This document shows positions 1 to 11,900 of a stretch of 64,000 bases of DNA, one piece after another (position 1 is the first letter of the stretch; each line of letters opens with the position of its first letter). Origin of the DNA: Triatoma infestans (lineage: Eukaryota; Arthropoda; Insecta; Hemiptera; Reduviidae); the NCBI GenBank assembly GCA_011037195.1, contig JAAEAF010014928.1:130128-194127 (forward strand), in the 5' to 3' direction. A program made the translations under genes and the position numbers. The notes under the pieces are model-generated. The model saw only the letters and a list, made by a program, of their open reading frames with translations, was not told the DNA's origin and made no database searches.

Positions 1-767
1 AGATTGCTGAATTTTACTTTGTTTTCAGTCACTTGACTAATATGTTCTTCATTTTCATAAGTTACTGTTTCTTTTTCAATTTTGTTATTTACATAATCAT
101 GATCATTATTCACAAAGTCTATCTTTTCCTTGTTCTTATTAGCAAAAGGAATAATTTTTTTCTTATTTAAATTATATATTAAGTCGTCACGCTCATCTAC
201 TACGATTTCTGTTGGTAAAGTATCAACTGAAGAAACTGAATTGATCTCTTGATCGCAGTCTTGATTATTGTCGAATATATCATTTATATTTTGAATAGTT
301 GAACAACTCATGAAATTAGGAGATAGTTCACATTTGTCATTTTCGTGCAAATGTTCTGGAGATGATTGAGAATGTACTGCTGAAATCTCTGGTAAAACAG
401 ATTCTACATTCGCCGGCATTGTTGACACACTTGAATTCACATTTGGCTGGGCATTTACACACACTGAAAATTCATTTGGCACAGATGCTCTTTCATTTTT
501 AATAGGTGGTTGCCATGTACACAATTTTTTATTTCTTTCAAAATTACTAGATTCATCACTACTGGTTTTGATGTTTTTCCGATTTGAATAAGGGCTATTA
601 ATATTTGCTGCTGAATTTCCTAAATTTGATTTTTCTGTCATTAGAGAGAAACAATTGAAAAGATGTAAATATTTCATAAATGTATAAAGTACGTTGTACT
701 AATACTCACCTTTATCATTACTCTGTTGGTTTTCATTAAAATTGTTGGAATTACCCTCAGCTTCCAT
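1..767 (-). CDS. 5' part of a spliced gene for an Asn/Ser-rich protein of unknown function
   Basis: Two exons are visible on the minus strand. Exon 1 (767 to 710) opens with an ATG and ends at a consensus donor, G|GTGAGT. A 75-bp intron (709 to 635) ends TGACAG. Exon 2 (634 to 1) stays open to the window edge in the phase the splice predicts, giving about 230 residues without a stop. The product is hydrophilic, rich in Asn, Ser, Glu and Lys, with no hydrophobic segment. It contains short stretches such as KNKEKIDFVNNDHD, and I recognise no domain. A splice joining two open exons over 690 bp in AT-rich DNA argues for a real gene. The start could lie further upstream if 5' exons exist. Function is unknown, and the composition suggests a disordered, possibly nuclear protein (inference only). 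Confidence 0.6.
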
Positions 768-779
768 AATTTTAAATCA

Positions 780-1940
780 TTAGTCAACTACAAACATATA
801 TATATATATAGTATTTATAATGATTGTGGTTAATGTAGGAAGGAATTTTTAATATTTCTATCTGTATCTCCTAAAACTACTTTGATGTGAATCTTTGAGC
901 AGAAAGGGCTACTTCAAAGAAGTGGCTATAGTGCATTGTAACTTTTCAAGCAGATTTCAATAAAATATTGCTCAGTTTTTATACCAAAAATCAAATATCT
1001 TCCAGAATATATTGAAAAGGTAATTCAACTACGCTGGCTCTCAGTAGTATAGAATTTTGCTAGCAGATTACATAACCTTTTAGTTGGAAGTTGGAAGGTT
1101 AAATTATCCGAAGAGGTAAGTGAGCAAGTGAGGTAATATGCCTATTGCCGAGACCACTATGATCTAAAAAATCTAGCCTTACTCCTTTAGACTGTTAAAG
1201 CAAATCCCTTTTTCTTTGATAAATAAGTATTCAATTTTAACCATTTTTTTCTTTATTATTTTACAACTACAGACTTAATAACTTTTTGCATCAACATTAT
1301 ATTTCAATAACAGATTAAATAAACTAAGATAACATACAAATACGAAAATAATACATAAAAAAACGAAAATAATCAATACAAAAACAAAGTATAATAAGTA
1401 TACACATAAATTTAAAAATGACAAAATATCAATGAAACATTAAAAATGATATCCGGAAAATATTAACTTGTACTGGACAATCAAAATTTGTTTGTACGAT
1501 ATATAGAACTTAATAAACCTGAGTTAATAATTGTCTTGTTATTCTATTAAAGTAATTAATTATTTTGATTGGCAGATTAAGGTAACTAGTTTTCTTGAAA
1601 CATGTTTGCAGAAGTTCGGGGCAATTAATATATTTTTAATAATTTACAAAGGAATTCAAATCAAATTTCTTACACTACTTTCCAAAGATGTCAAGATTGT
1701 AATTTAACGCTACAATTATTCAAAATCAATTTTTGAAGTGATGTTTTTATCTGTGCAGTTAGCATACTAAGTCTATAGGAAATCGTTATAGGCGTTTTTG
1801 AGGAAATTCAAAAACCTATTCTGTAAAATTGCATTTCTTGTTAACTGATTTTCATCAAATTTGGAATTCTAGCAATGCTTCTATAGTGTATTAATATTAC
1901 ATTAGTGGTATTCATAGGCTCCTTCAGGGGCGTCGCCTGT
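780..1940. other. AT-rich spacer, no gene seen
   Basis: I see no supported coding region here. A short (at)n run lies near 790-806. The stretch separates the 5' end of the minus-strand gene from the first LINE fragment and may hold that gene's promoter, but no TATA box at a convincing distance stands out. Confidence 0.5.
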
Positions 1941-2328
1941 CATTTCTAGACATGGACTTGCCAATCAGAGGTTGATAGAGAAAATTAATGTCGACTACTT
2001 ATTTGTTTTGCCAACTGATAAGATGAATGCCAGGTTTAATTTAGGTAGAAATTTCCCACTATAATACCGAACAGAAGTGATTGGGATAGTGGCCCCGCTC
2101 TACTCGTTATCTCAATATGGTATACGTATGGCTGTAAGACTAAGACTCAGAAGGGTTGCAGCTGGAGTCTCTGGGGATAGTCCTAAGGTCAACTTAAGGC
2201 TAGGATAGGAAAATACGCCACAGGTTTCCAGGCTGAAGTGGTGGCGTTCAATGCTGAGATTTCAAGGCAAGGATTAGTAGAAAGGAGAGTGGCCATATAC
2301 TCCGATAGCCACCTCCTGCTTTGAAGCA
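1941..2328 (+). pseudogene. LINE RNase H fragment, left half of an interrupted element
   Basis: Read with frameshifts, the plus strand encodes an RNase H domain of a non-LTR retrotransposon: WYT(D/Y)GSK-like residues near 2120, then GFQAEVVAFNAEI and a YSDS motif near 2300. This matches the RNase H arrangement in the better preserved LINE at 51.2-55.5 kb. The fragment stops where an RTE-like element begins. A matching downstream tail continues at 3190, so the two pieces probably belonged to one element. It is non-functional. Confidence 0.65.
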
Positions 2329-2332
2329 GCCG

Positions 2333-3185
2333 CCATTCATTCATTTATTCTGTGACATTACAGCCCATGCAAGACTTGGTCTCCTTTAATAATCGTTCCA
2401 TAACTGGTGATCTTCCACTTTTATCCTCCATTGACATACTCCCATCCGCTTCAAATCATTCTCGACATTGTTCAGCCATCTAAGGCGCGGTCCCCAGGGA
2501 TGTCTCTTATATGCTCACCTTGGGCCACGGACTTTCTTTCATTCGGTGTAGGTACCCATACCTGCAATCTAATCTATTGAATTGGAGTCTAGTAATCTTA
2601 ATCTTTGCTCTAGATCCTCGTCTTTAAATAGCTCTTTCAACTGGCTGATGGATTGTTACCCATGCCTATGGAGTAACATGTATATTTTATAATTATGTAT
2701 TATTTGTAATAATAAAGTACTATTATTATTATTATTAATAGCTCTTTCAACTCCGAATTTTTCCTTACATGGTACACTCCTCTTTCAGCAACTGGACCGG
2801 AGATCGTTCTTAACACCCGTCTCTCCAACAATTCAGGCGAAGCTAATATCCTGCTATCCATGTCTCTGCACCAAACAGGACAGGAGGATATATATTAGTA
2901 ATCTGGCACTTTCATCACACCAAGTAATCTTACGACTGGTGTGAGACTGCCTAACTGCAGTGGCTGCTCTGAATAAGTTGATACTCGCTTGGATGCCGGG
3001 ACAGCAGGATTTCTGGACAACGAAAAGATGGATGCGCTGACGAGGGAGGGTTCGAAGGATATTTTCATAGGTCCCGAACCCTTCTGAAGTTTGTCCAGAA
3101 GCCTGGATGGACCAGTGTTGCAATGTTGGATGGATACACCAAGCCAGAGGCAGGCGAAAAGTTATTAAGAAACATTTGCCCAAAT
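2333..3185 (-). mobile_element. RTE-like LINE 3' portion, degenerate
   Basis: On the minus strand an LFGAETW motif (near 2860) is followed by ERRVLRTISGPV and a VYHVRKNSELKELF-like stretch, the region after the RT palm in RTE-type LINEs. A C-terminal RLRWLNNVENDLKRMGV segment follows (near 2430-2480). The 3' end carries an AATGAATGAATGG tail, the short tandem tail typical of RTE elements. The segment above about 2880 may be a different LINE tail. It is interrupted by a 94-bp insertion at 2643. It sits between two halves of a plus-strand LINE and so is the younger insertion. Confidence 0.6.
2643..2736 (+). mobile_element. Severely 5'-truncated LINE or SINE insert with (ATT)n tail
   Basis: A 94-bp insert is bracketed by a perfect 16-bp direct repeat, aatagctctttcaact, at 2627-2642 and 2737-2752. 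It contains an AATAAA signal and ends in a (tta)n run, the signature of target-primed reverse transcription. It interrupts the RTE-like coding remnant. The parent family cannot be named from 94 bp. Confidence 0.7.
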
Positions 3186-3189
3186 TTAC

Positions 3190-3285
3190 TAGGGATCTAC
3201 TGATTCATAACTGGAAGGTTAAAAGGATAATAGTGAGTCTATTAGCAGGGCATTGTAGGATGAATAGGCAACTTCATTTAATATA
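3190..3285 (+). pseudogene. LINE C-terminal tail fragment, right half of an interrupted element
   Basis: The plus strand encodes a LLAGHCRMNRQLHL stretch, the conserved 'LL(T)GHC' region after RNase H in LINE ORF2. The same motif, FLTGHCRLRGHLAKLG, occurs in the LINE at 51.4 kb. It probably continues the fragment at 1941-2328, split by the RTE-like insertion. It is too short to be functional. Confidence 0.5.
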
Positions 3286-3289
3286 ATAC

Positions 3290-3531
3290 AGTAAAGAACC
3301 AAATTATATCTGGTTGCTAGAGATCAGCATATTAATCAGTCATTACGATATAATAATAAAAAAAAAAAAAAATAAACATATAATATAAAACAAACAAATA
3401 CATACACAACCAATAATCACTATGAAGTTTGTTTGGAATAACTCTTTCGCCAAATTCCCTCTAAATTTCTGTAATAAGATCCGAAGAGAGTGATCCTATT
3501 ACATTTTTTTTGAGATAGGAAGTACACCCTC
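3290..3531. other. AT-rich spacer with an A-rich run
   Basis: Contains an uninterrupted A tract near 3358-3371 and AT-rich sequence. No gene is seen. The A tract may be a retroelement tail, but no bordering direct repeat was found. Confidence 0.4.
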
Positions 3532-4075
3532 TCATGAATTGTTTTCTTTCAACTTTGATCGCTTGGTCCTGGTCGTTGTTTTCGAAACACACAGCAGGAT
3601 CTTATTAACACACTGCTGTATTTCCTTTGCTGGGAATACCACAATATCTGCATACCTTGATGATCCATCAGTGTCAATGCAATGCACCTCCTTAAAGCAG
3701 GTGTATTCCTTTTTTTCCTGAAGACGAGTTATCTCGTATTTCTCTGTGGTGTCTTTTAGTGACCCAATTCCTAAGCACATGTGCTGGTGGTTCCTCACTT
3801 CTCCTGTTAATCGACCACTGGCACCTGGAACTCCACTCAAAGGGGCATAGTTGATGTTTAATTTCCGTGCATTAACCCACTCAATACCTGAGAGCACTTG
3901 TTTCTCTAAAATGAACTTATTAATTTTGGGAGTGTCTTGAAAGGTCTAACGCCAATCCCCTGCTATCTGCACTCGGACCACTCATTGAAAGCTCCCTCTC
4001 TCAAAGAATTCCTCAATTTCTTACAGTTCGGATCAGGCTCGAGCACTGTCCCCAGTCTGGACACTTTCACAGAAA
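3532..4075 (-). pseudogene. LINE ORF2 C-terminal remnant
   Basis: The minus strand carries a 121-codon open stretch (3897-3532). Upstream, with one stop, it extends into KLRNSLREGAFNEWS and GIEWVNARKLNINYAPLSGV-like residues. The '(S/G)EW(V/T)NAxKLNINY' pattern is familiar from the C-terminal part of arthropod LINE polyproteins downstream of the RT. It is followed by a CIDTDGSSRYADIVVF stretch. No RT motif survives here, so the clade is uncertain. Confidence 0.4.
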
Positions 4076-4079
4076 AATT

Positions 4080-5399
4080 ACTTCAAAAAAATGACGGCTA
4101 AGTGTTGGTTTGCAATGTTGCAGAGATGTAAGATGTCTTGTCACTAATGAACAGATGGGAATGAAAATATCAGCAGAATTGGCAAATTGTAGAATTATTC
4201 CTTCCGGAGAAAATCGCAACAAAAATTAATGTCTTTGAAAAGGTTTACGATCCCAAGAAAGGGGAGCTCACAAATCAGGCCAACAAATGCAAACCAAGGC
4301 AAAAAGGTGATCTCAAAACATGATTAACCATTGGAAAACTCAAGGTAGAAATCTGAAATGTTTGCAGTGTTTCCTCTTACACCAACTGGAGAGAGTAAAA
4401 GCACAATTTATTTCAAAACTAATTTAAAATTTTATAATATCGTTTTTCTTTTAAATATTTATGTATATTATTTACAATTTGCAACCAAAGTGCAATAAGT
4501 AAATGTGTTGAATGAAGAAACTGGTTGAGGGAAAAGGTCAGTGCCACCCTTTCTAATAAATATTTCATTATTAAAAGGAATTATATCATGTGGAATAATC
4601 GGCGGATTTTATTCTTGAGGGTTCGTCGCAGCAAACACGTATTCTCAACAGAAATACTTAACTTTGCGTGATTTGACCGCGTCAGTGGTTTGTTAGAAAT
4701 CCACTTCCCGCCCATATTGCAATGAGCTTCTTCAGAGTCGTGTCGCTTGAATGATAATGGAGCACTGACAAGAACCATGGTAGAACTGAAACGGGGCTCC
4801 TTTCTTCGCCATCTTGAATTTAGTTAGTGGACGGGGCTTAATTTTCCCTTCCATGCCCATGTTTAGCTGGCGGGTGACGAGGTCTAAGTCTCCTTTCCCA
4901 CTGCGCCCTCCTGCCAAAATTGTAGCCTTGTTTTGCTCCGAGAATCCGTTAATCGTCTTTCCATTTGCTTTTCTTTTCTTTCCCTGAACAGCCATGTTCC
5001 ATGTGACCAGATTCCATGCTCCATGCTCCAGATGGAGTCCTTGTCACATGAATCATTCTCTGATGTGAATTTTATTTTGTATAAATGCTTTTAAAATGGT
5101 ATCTTCTGAGTTTAGGTCTGGCCTAATAAATGTCATCTAAAATTTAAATATTCCAAATGTTGTAGAATAGAATATTAAAGCGATTATTGATGAAGGTGGA
5201 TGTTTGGTAACAGCCAATACAAAATTGGCTTGAACACCAGGCGGAGCCACAAACAGTTAGTGGTTTAATAGACCTGTTGTAAGATTTTTTTTGAAGGTAT
5301 TTTGAATGTACTCGCAAGTTACTTGAAATTTTAGTTAACATTTTTATTTATTTTCGTGCAAGATGCAAATAAATAAATACATTAGTAATTATCATTCAG
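4080..5399. other. Region with no supported gene
   Basis: Short open frames occur, the best being an 87-codon minus-strand frame at 4732-4995 rich in Lys and Gly. None has a recognisable domain, a splice context or a paired exon. The region lies just 3' of the terminal exon of the ionotropic receptor and may include its 3' UTR and polyadenylation site. Confidence 0.4.
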
Positions 5400-5918
5400 T
5401 TAATTTTGTAATTCATCAAATTTTAATTCTTTCTTTATTAACCTGTGGCCAGTTAATTCTAGGAGGAACACTAGCATGGAAGTAACTATGCCTAATGCAA
5501 AAGCATAGAATACTCCAATAATATTATCCAACTCCAGTTGTCTTCTCCAAACTATGGTTCTTCTTTTTGGCACAACCACTTCCCTAATGTATTGCTTCTT
5601 CAATGCTTCTCTATTTGATATATCGCGAAATTTCTTTATGAACAGTCCTCGCTCTTGAAACATACGTACAAAGTAGGTGAATATATTTTTATAGGGTGAA
5701 CCATTTGGTAATATGAATCCAGTAGTGTGACTAGAAATGCACTGTGAAGATACTTCATAGGCTCGAAGGCAAGAATAGCATATATCGTCATAGACATAGA
5801 AAACGTCATCCACTTGCCCGCCAAATATTGCTAACTTTGCTTTCTGTTTTATAAGCTGATTTTCTTCGTCAGCTGAAGATAAGAAGAATTGCTTTACCCA
5901 TTCTCTTTGCCATTTATC
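5400..5918 (-). CDS. IR terminal exon: S2 lobe, TM3, C-terminus
   Basis: 173 codons including the stop. The acceptor TTTTTCAG|GAT is phase 0 and matches the preceding donor. The S2 part includes GGQVDDVFYVYDDICYSC and GFILPNGSPYKNIFT, followed by FVRMFQERGLFIKKF, typical of IR S2. A strongly hydrophobic TM3 (IIGVFYAFALGIVTSMLVFL) ends in LELTGHRL, the usual 'E-x-x' exit of IRs. The short cytoplasmic tail ends with the stop at 5400. The open frame is intact. Confidence 0.85.
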   Translation of the reverse strand, partial: DKWQREWVKQFFLSSADEENQLIKQKAKLAIFGGQVDDVFYVYDDICYSCLRAYEVSSQCISSHTTGFILPNGSPYKNIFTYFVRMFQERGLFIKKFRDISNREALKKQYIREVVVPKRRTIVWRRQLELDNIIGVFYAFALGIVTSMLVFLLELTGHRLIKKELKFDELQN

Positions 5919-8900
5919 CTGAAAAATTAAAAATTTCAATTCAAAGAAATATAGCAAATTTATGATGACAGTGTATTATGTCAAAGTGCGATTGTATTTT
6001 TGTGTATACATCACAAAGAAATTGACATGCATTATGCCATGCATTGATGTGCATTATTATAAACTGTGCAATTAATCATCCTGTACGGCAAAGGTCATAA
6101 GTACCTTCAAATGGAAATAATTTTACTGAACAACAAACGGATGTTGATTTCGTTTGTCTGTCATTGATTCTTTCAGAATATTACTCGAGCATTATACTTG
6201 AGTTGACTTCATTGAGTCATAAACTTATAAGCCGATATGCCGAATAGGATATTTGTATACAAAAGCTTGGTTTACTGCCTTCCTGATGACGTGCTAAAGG
6301 CATAACTATGAGGTGAAAAAAACCCTGAAAACTGTAATGAATGCTAAAGTTTAACTTGGGGGGGGGGGAGATTAATAGATCAATTCCATGATTTTGAAAA
6401 TTGGCCAAGAGAAAACATGAACGGATGATATAGAATGGATGTTAACTGAGCCCTTTTCTGGCTTTGCTGAACTTCCTTATGGTGCAGCATGAACACGGTT
6501 AAGAAACCCCTGGATCTGCATGTACGAGGTTTCCCTGGATCTGGAAACCCCTCGTATCTTCATAATTCTTTGATGGACATTAAAAGTTGACTAGTTTGGC
6601 CTCATTCTTGTAAAAGCTTACAATACTTACATCTAAGTTGAAAATTCCTTTCAAATCTAGCATTGTGTTAGTTGTCCAAATATACTCCTTTTCTAGTAAT
6701 TCTTTTAAAGTATTAATTTTCTCAGAATAGGTTGGGGTTGTTAGATGTGAGATCAGTGAGCTGGCGAAACATGCACTCATCAACATGCAGAACAGAGCCC
6801 ACCTGTTCCAAAAATTCACACAAAATCTTAAGTTCGTTAATCATGGAGTTTTATTTAAATTTTATTTTTTCTTTAATTACTAAGACACAAATAAATGATT
6901 ACCAAGTGACGATATGTCGTAGGGGTCCTTTAGATGCTAATGACTTTGGAAAATTACCAAACAATATGGCCCAAACAATAAACAAACTTTTTGGATACTT
7001 CCTGTAAACTTTTGAATTTCAGTTTATTAATATTTTATGTAATGTTTTAATGTTAGTATACTTAAATGATACATATCAAATAGTATGGTATTCACAGTGC
7101 ATTTATTTAACCCAAAAAAATATTCAATTATTACAAATGTATGCAGAGACTGGTATGAATATAATTGTGCAATAGTAGATATATTATAGAAAATGTAAAA
7201 GGTGAATGAATATGTTGCTTGAGGGTCATTGGTGGTAGATGTTTGATAGATTCGGCCAAAAAATGTAGCTGAGTGGGCATTGCGGCCATCTGGAGTGCAG
7301 GAAAACTGCATTCGCTTCCCAGTGGCGTTCTTTTTTTAACTTTTTTCTTTCTATTTAATTTATTACATTATTATTATTATTTTTAATTAATTACGATTAT
7401 TAGGCTCAGTTTTTAAATATAATTATTATTTTAAGTGTATTCTTTAGATGGGCATTTCTATGTATTGATTTTTCTTCGTTAATCCCGATTTCTTTCTTTT
7501 ATTTGGTTTATCCTTTTTGGGGAGTTAGTAATTTACTTTCATGCTTTTTTTTTTTGCTTACCTAAACTCTCTGGTTTCGTAATTCCAGAATATGCATATA
7601 AAACAAAAATTACGTGGCGCCCTGATTTAATTTAGTTATCTTCTCAATCATCGCAATCACTTTTACTGTTACTATTATTACTATTAATTGATTATTGGGC
7701 ATAATTATAATAATTAACTATTATAACTATACTATTAACTTAATATTTAACTATTATAGTTTCGGTTTTTATTGTATTGAACCCCTCCCCTCACCACTCA
7801 GCTAGGGCCATTATCTTTATTATTATTATTTTGCTTCAACCGCAAAAGGGTGTAACAAACTGAAATAACACTTTGGAGGAACACTTAACCCAATCGATCC
7901 TCATCGATTCAGTTTCCAACTGAGAAAAAACATTCAGTAAAGTGGCACTTCCGGTTGACGATTGTTACGAAACACTTATTCTCAGGTCTCCTGGTAGCAC
8001 TTGAACGAAATATTAAGTTTGAAAATTTTGCGATATACTGCCCCCCCACACACAATCAAGATGGTGGACAAAAGTAGGAACTTTTTAACTGTGCTCTTAA
8101 TTAGCTAAAAAATGTAACTGTACTGAGTGGAAATTTAAAAAATGAATTAAAAAAGGATATTTTGAAAGCTCACAAATATTATTTGAAGTGCACAATCACT
8201 TCGTAAAACGCAAATTGTCTTAATTGACTTAAACAAGAAATTATTATCAAAGGTGGAAACTTTTGTACAGAAAGCAGAGACATTGGAAACGCCAACTAAA
8301 AGGTTAGTACAAAAGATTAATAAAGTAATTTTTAAAGCTATTGTAAAGCCGATAAAAGAACAAAGTAATACGGAAACCAAACAAATTTTAAAAGATAGTG
8401 TAGATCCGTGGAGGGTGGAGAGCTCCGGAGATGAATTTCTAAATTTACTATATGGATTGTCAAGTAAATTCGTCAGCCAGGGGCCCCTTAGAGGAGGAAG
8501 CCACCGGTGGTGGAGGTAATTCCTCTGTGCATTCAGGGCCGGATGACCAGGGCTTGGATGCACGGGGGGGGGGGAACTGGAAGCATTTTCACAAGCATGG
8601 AAAACCTGCTTCTGGCGGAGAGCGCGCCAACCGTCGCTGCGGAGGACTCGTCCGCAGGACTTTCTCGTGGTTACAGGAAAGAAACGAGGTAATTCTGCAT
8701 CGGCTACAGCTGTTGCGAATTCCTCTGTGAAGGTAAAGGAAGCTAAGTCGACTTCTGGTAAGGTATCCAAGGAAACTGAGCAGAAGAAGAAACTTAGTGG
8801 GAGATATAGGCAAAGGCGTGCGAAGAGAATGAGATCTACTCAACCCGCACCAGCCGAGGTTATACCTATTGGGGCTCGAAAAAGATCTAGAGCCCCGGGG

Positions 8901-11900
8901 GACACGCCGCCTGGAATCTAGCCGGCAGGTAAGAAACCGAAAATAACGGAAGCGGAGAGGAAGCTGCTTGAGAGAGAAAACCAGCCCATTCACTATTAAT
9001 TGCAAACTTAGCAGAAGATACCTTGCCAGTAAGATACGTGCAAAGCGAAAGTTGTGGGGTCAAAGTAACTCCAAGATATTTATATCGACAGAGAACCTCA
9101 ATACGCTGTCCGTTGTAAACCCACTTTTCATTTGCAGCAAGCTGGCCACCTCTACGAAAAACAACAATTTTGGATTTGTTCAAATTCAGTGACAAATTTC
9201 AGAGATCACAGTATGCCGCCAGATTGTCAATATTTTTCTGCATGGGAACGGGGTTGTTAGAGAGATGACGACATTATCGGCATACATTATAATCTTGAGG
9301 ACAGTATTGCCAACGCGAACACCACCATCAAGAACATTGGGCAAGTCGTCCAGGAATATGGAAAACAAAAGAAGGCTTAATAAGCACCGTTGCCTGACAC
9401 CAGTCCTTATTGGATAGCATTCCGATATGCCCTTGCAACCTCGTACAGCGGCTTGAAAGCATGAATATAACGATTTCAAGGTACTAACAAATTTTGTTGA
9501 AACGCCTATGTTACATAGTTTAAGATTCAGAGCTTGTCGGTCAATGTGGTCGAATGCTGCTTTAAATTTATTGCCCTTCCTTAAAAATCTCAATTTTATA
9601 ATATTGATTTAAAATAATTAAATTATCTATGGTTGAGTATCCTCGCCTAAACCCCGCTTGATACTCACTTAGCAGATTATTGTCTCGAATGAAAAACTTG
9701 AGCCGCCGAAGGAGGAGACCAGAGAATATTTGTGCTACAGCATCCAAGAGATACCCCTGTAATTTCCAACATTATTGATATCTCCTTTTTTAAATAGAGG
9801 GAAAATGATGGATTTTCCGAAGCTGTAACGTCTACCTCATAAAAATAGTTAAATAGAGCCAGAAGTTCAGAATATAAACTGTCCGGGGCATATTTATAAA
9901 ATTCATGAATTATACGTCGGGCTCAGGAGCCTTATTATTTTTAAAGCTACTTATTACTGACTGGAGTTCTTCAAGGGTAAATGGAGAGTCTAAGGATGAA
10001 GAAGATATATAAAGTTCAGCATAGAGTACGATTGATGATGTAGTATCAGGATTAAGTAGTTTTTCGAAGTGAGCAACTAAAACATTCAAGGAGATATTAT
10101 TACCACAAACGATATTTTTTGATTTGAAACTATTTATTAACCTCCATAAATCTTTGGGGTTGCTAGCACAACTGAAACAATTCACCAGTGAACTATAGTA
10201 TTGCCTTTTAGTATTTATACAAACCAATTTATAGTGCTTACTTGCATCTAAATACATCTCTTTAATTAATGTAGAATCTGTCTTTCTATACAGTTTTAAG
10301 AGAGCAAGTGACTTGGACCTCGCACGTAGGCATGCGTAATTATACCATGGCTTCTTTCTTTGGCTCCTAATGAAAGATGAATCAGAAGAAGAGGTAGGAC
10401 AAGCAGACTTGATAGCGTTTATTAGTAAGTATAACCGTTCCTGCATATCATCAGATGGTAACGAAATATTATTAAGAATGGAATATAGATTACTTTTGAA
10501 TGCAGATACTCGTTTATCATCCCAAACTAATTGAGGAAATAGAAGAATTATTTTTTCTTTTATACATTGCAAAAAGAAATTAAAACGTTAATTGGAAAAT
10601 GATCGGAAAATTGTTCGTTAATAATCTTAAAATCATTAATCATTGAAATAAGTCCTAATGATACACAACAAAAGTCATTTACCGAACAGCCCACTGAACT
10701 TACAAAGATATACTCAACATCCAAAAAATCACCGGGTAAACGGCTATTCAGAATGACCAAATCATGATTTTCCAGCAGTTTCAAACGTCTAGTACCTCTC
10801 CTATTCAAAATCTGTTGGGAGGACGTTATATCAATACAGCATGTGACAGAATGAGTACGGAAGTTCAATTTTGGAAGGACGGAAATCACGATGAAGAGAG
10901 AAGTGGACGACCGCCCGTGGTGACTGATAAGCTGGTGCAAAAAATTGAAGAGTATCTTCGTTCTGATCGCCGTTCGACCGTTGATGACCTGCATGAACTT
11001 TGTCCTGAAATTTCAATAACTGTTGTTAGTAGAGCAGACATCACTCTATTGCGTCTTCCTCAGTACAGAAACAGTCATTGTACCTGTGTGCTGTTAACTG
11101 CTGCAAATGGCGTAGAGATGATGCTGGTGAGCCTGTACTGCCGGCCGTCGCGATATAACGTCGTTTATAGCTCATTTGAGTCGGCTCTTGCAAGAAAACA
11201 GGGGAAAAAAGATAATCGTAGCCGCTGACATAAATGCATGATCACCCATGTGGCATGATGTCGCTTTGGATGACAGGGGCAGGCACTTCGAGGAGTCATT
11301 GTCTCTAGAACATGCCTGGACATTTAAAGACATATGTAGGAAATGGGAACTGCGGTCAGGACAACTTGGATGTCACCTTGTGCACCGCTTCTGTTGTTGA
11401 CAGGGTGCATGGTTGGAAGGTGACTGACTGGGTGACTGGTGATCACAGGGCTATACTTTTCGAAGTTGCCTGGGACACCATGCCATGTCTCGCCTATGAG
11501 GGTCTAGAAAGTTACGCAGTCAAACATGCTGCCTAGGAAAGGAATAAGACTCTCCTTCAGCGCAGTATTGATCCCATACATGTCCAAGTGTCGATATGGT
11601 GGTCACGGAGCTGACTGAGGCAATAGCGGGCGTAAGTGGGGAGGCATTAAAGAAAATACCCACTAGCCGTACGCGACGTGTTCCCTGGTGGACACGGGAG
11701 CTGTCAGCAGCCAAAAAAGAAGTAGCCAGGAAGCGAAGACGGTACCAACGGGAACGGAATGAGGAATCCCGTCAAAGATATTTAGATGAGTATCGGGGTG
11801 CCTGAAGGCAGTATAAAAAGATGGTGTCGCAGGCCAAGACCTCAAGCTGGCGGGAGTTCGTGGAGTCTGAAGGCAATAGAGATCCATGGGGTATGGTACG

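Noticed and set aside
4732..4995. 87-codon minus-strand frame as a small host gene
   Set aside because: No splice context, no recognisable motif and no paired exon; kept only as a note.
6580..6819. A single-exon reading of 6580-6819 with an upstream ATG
   Set aside because: The ATG lies in intron sequence; a clear acceptor at 6803 and donor at 6630 define the real exon.
8147..8770. A 207-codon minus-strand frame
   Set aside because: No domain, and it overlaps the plus-strand LINE ORF1 remnant. Composition looks like antisense.
10560..10994. Minus-strand frame running past 10835 into the mariner fragment
   Set aside because: Only the part below about 10835 shows LINE endonuclease residues. 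Above that the plus-strand mariner frame explains the sequence, so the overlap is accidental.
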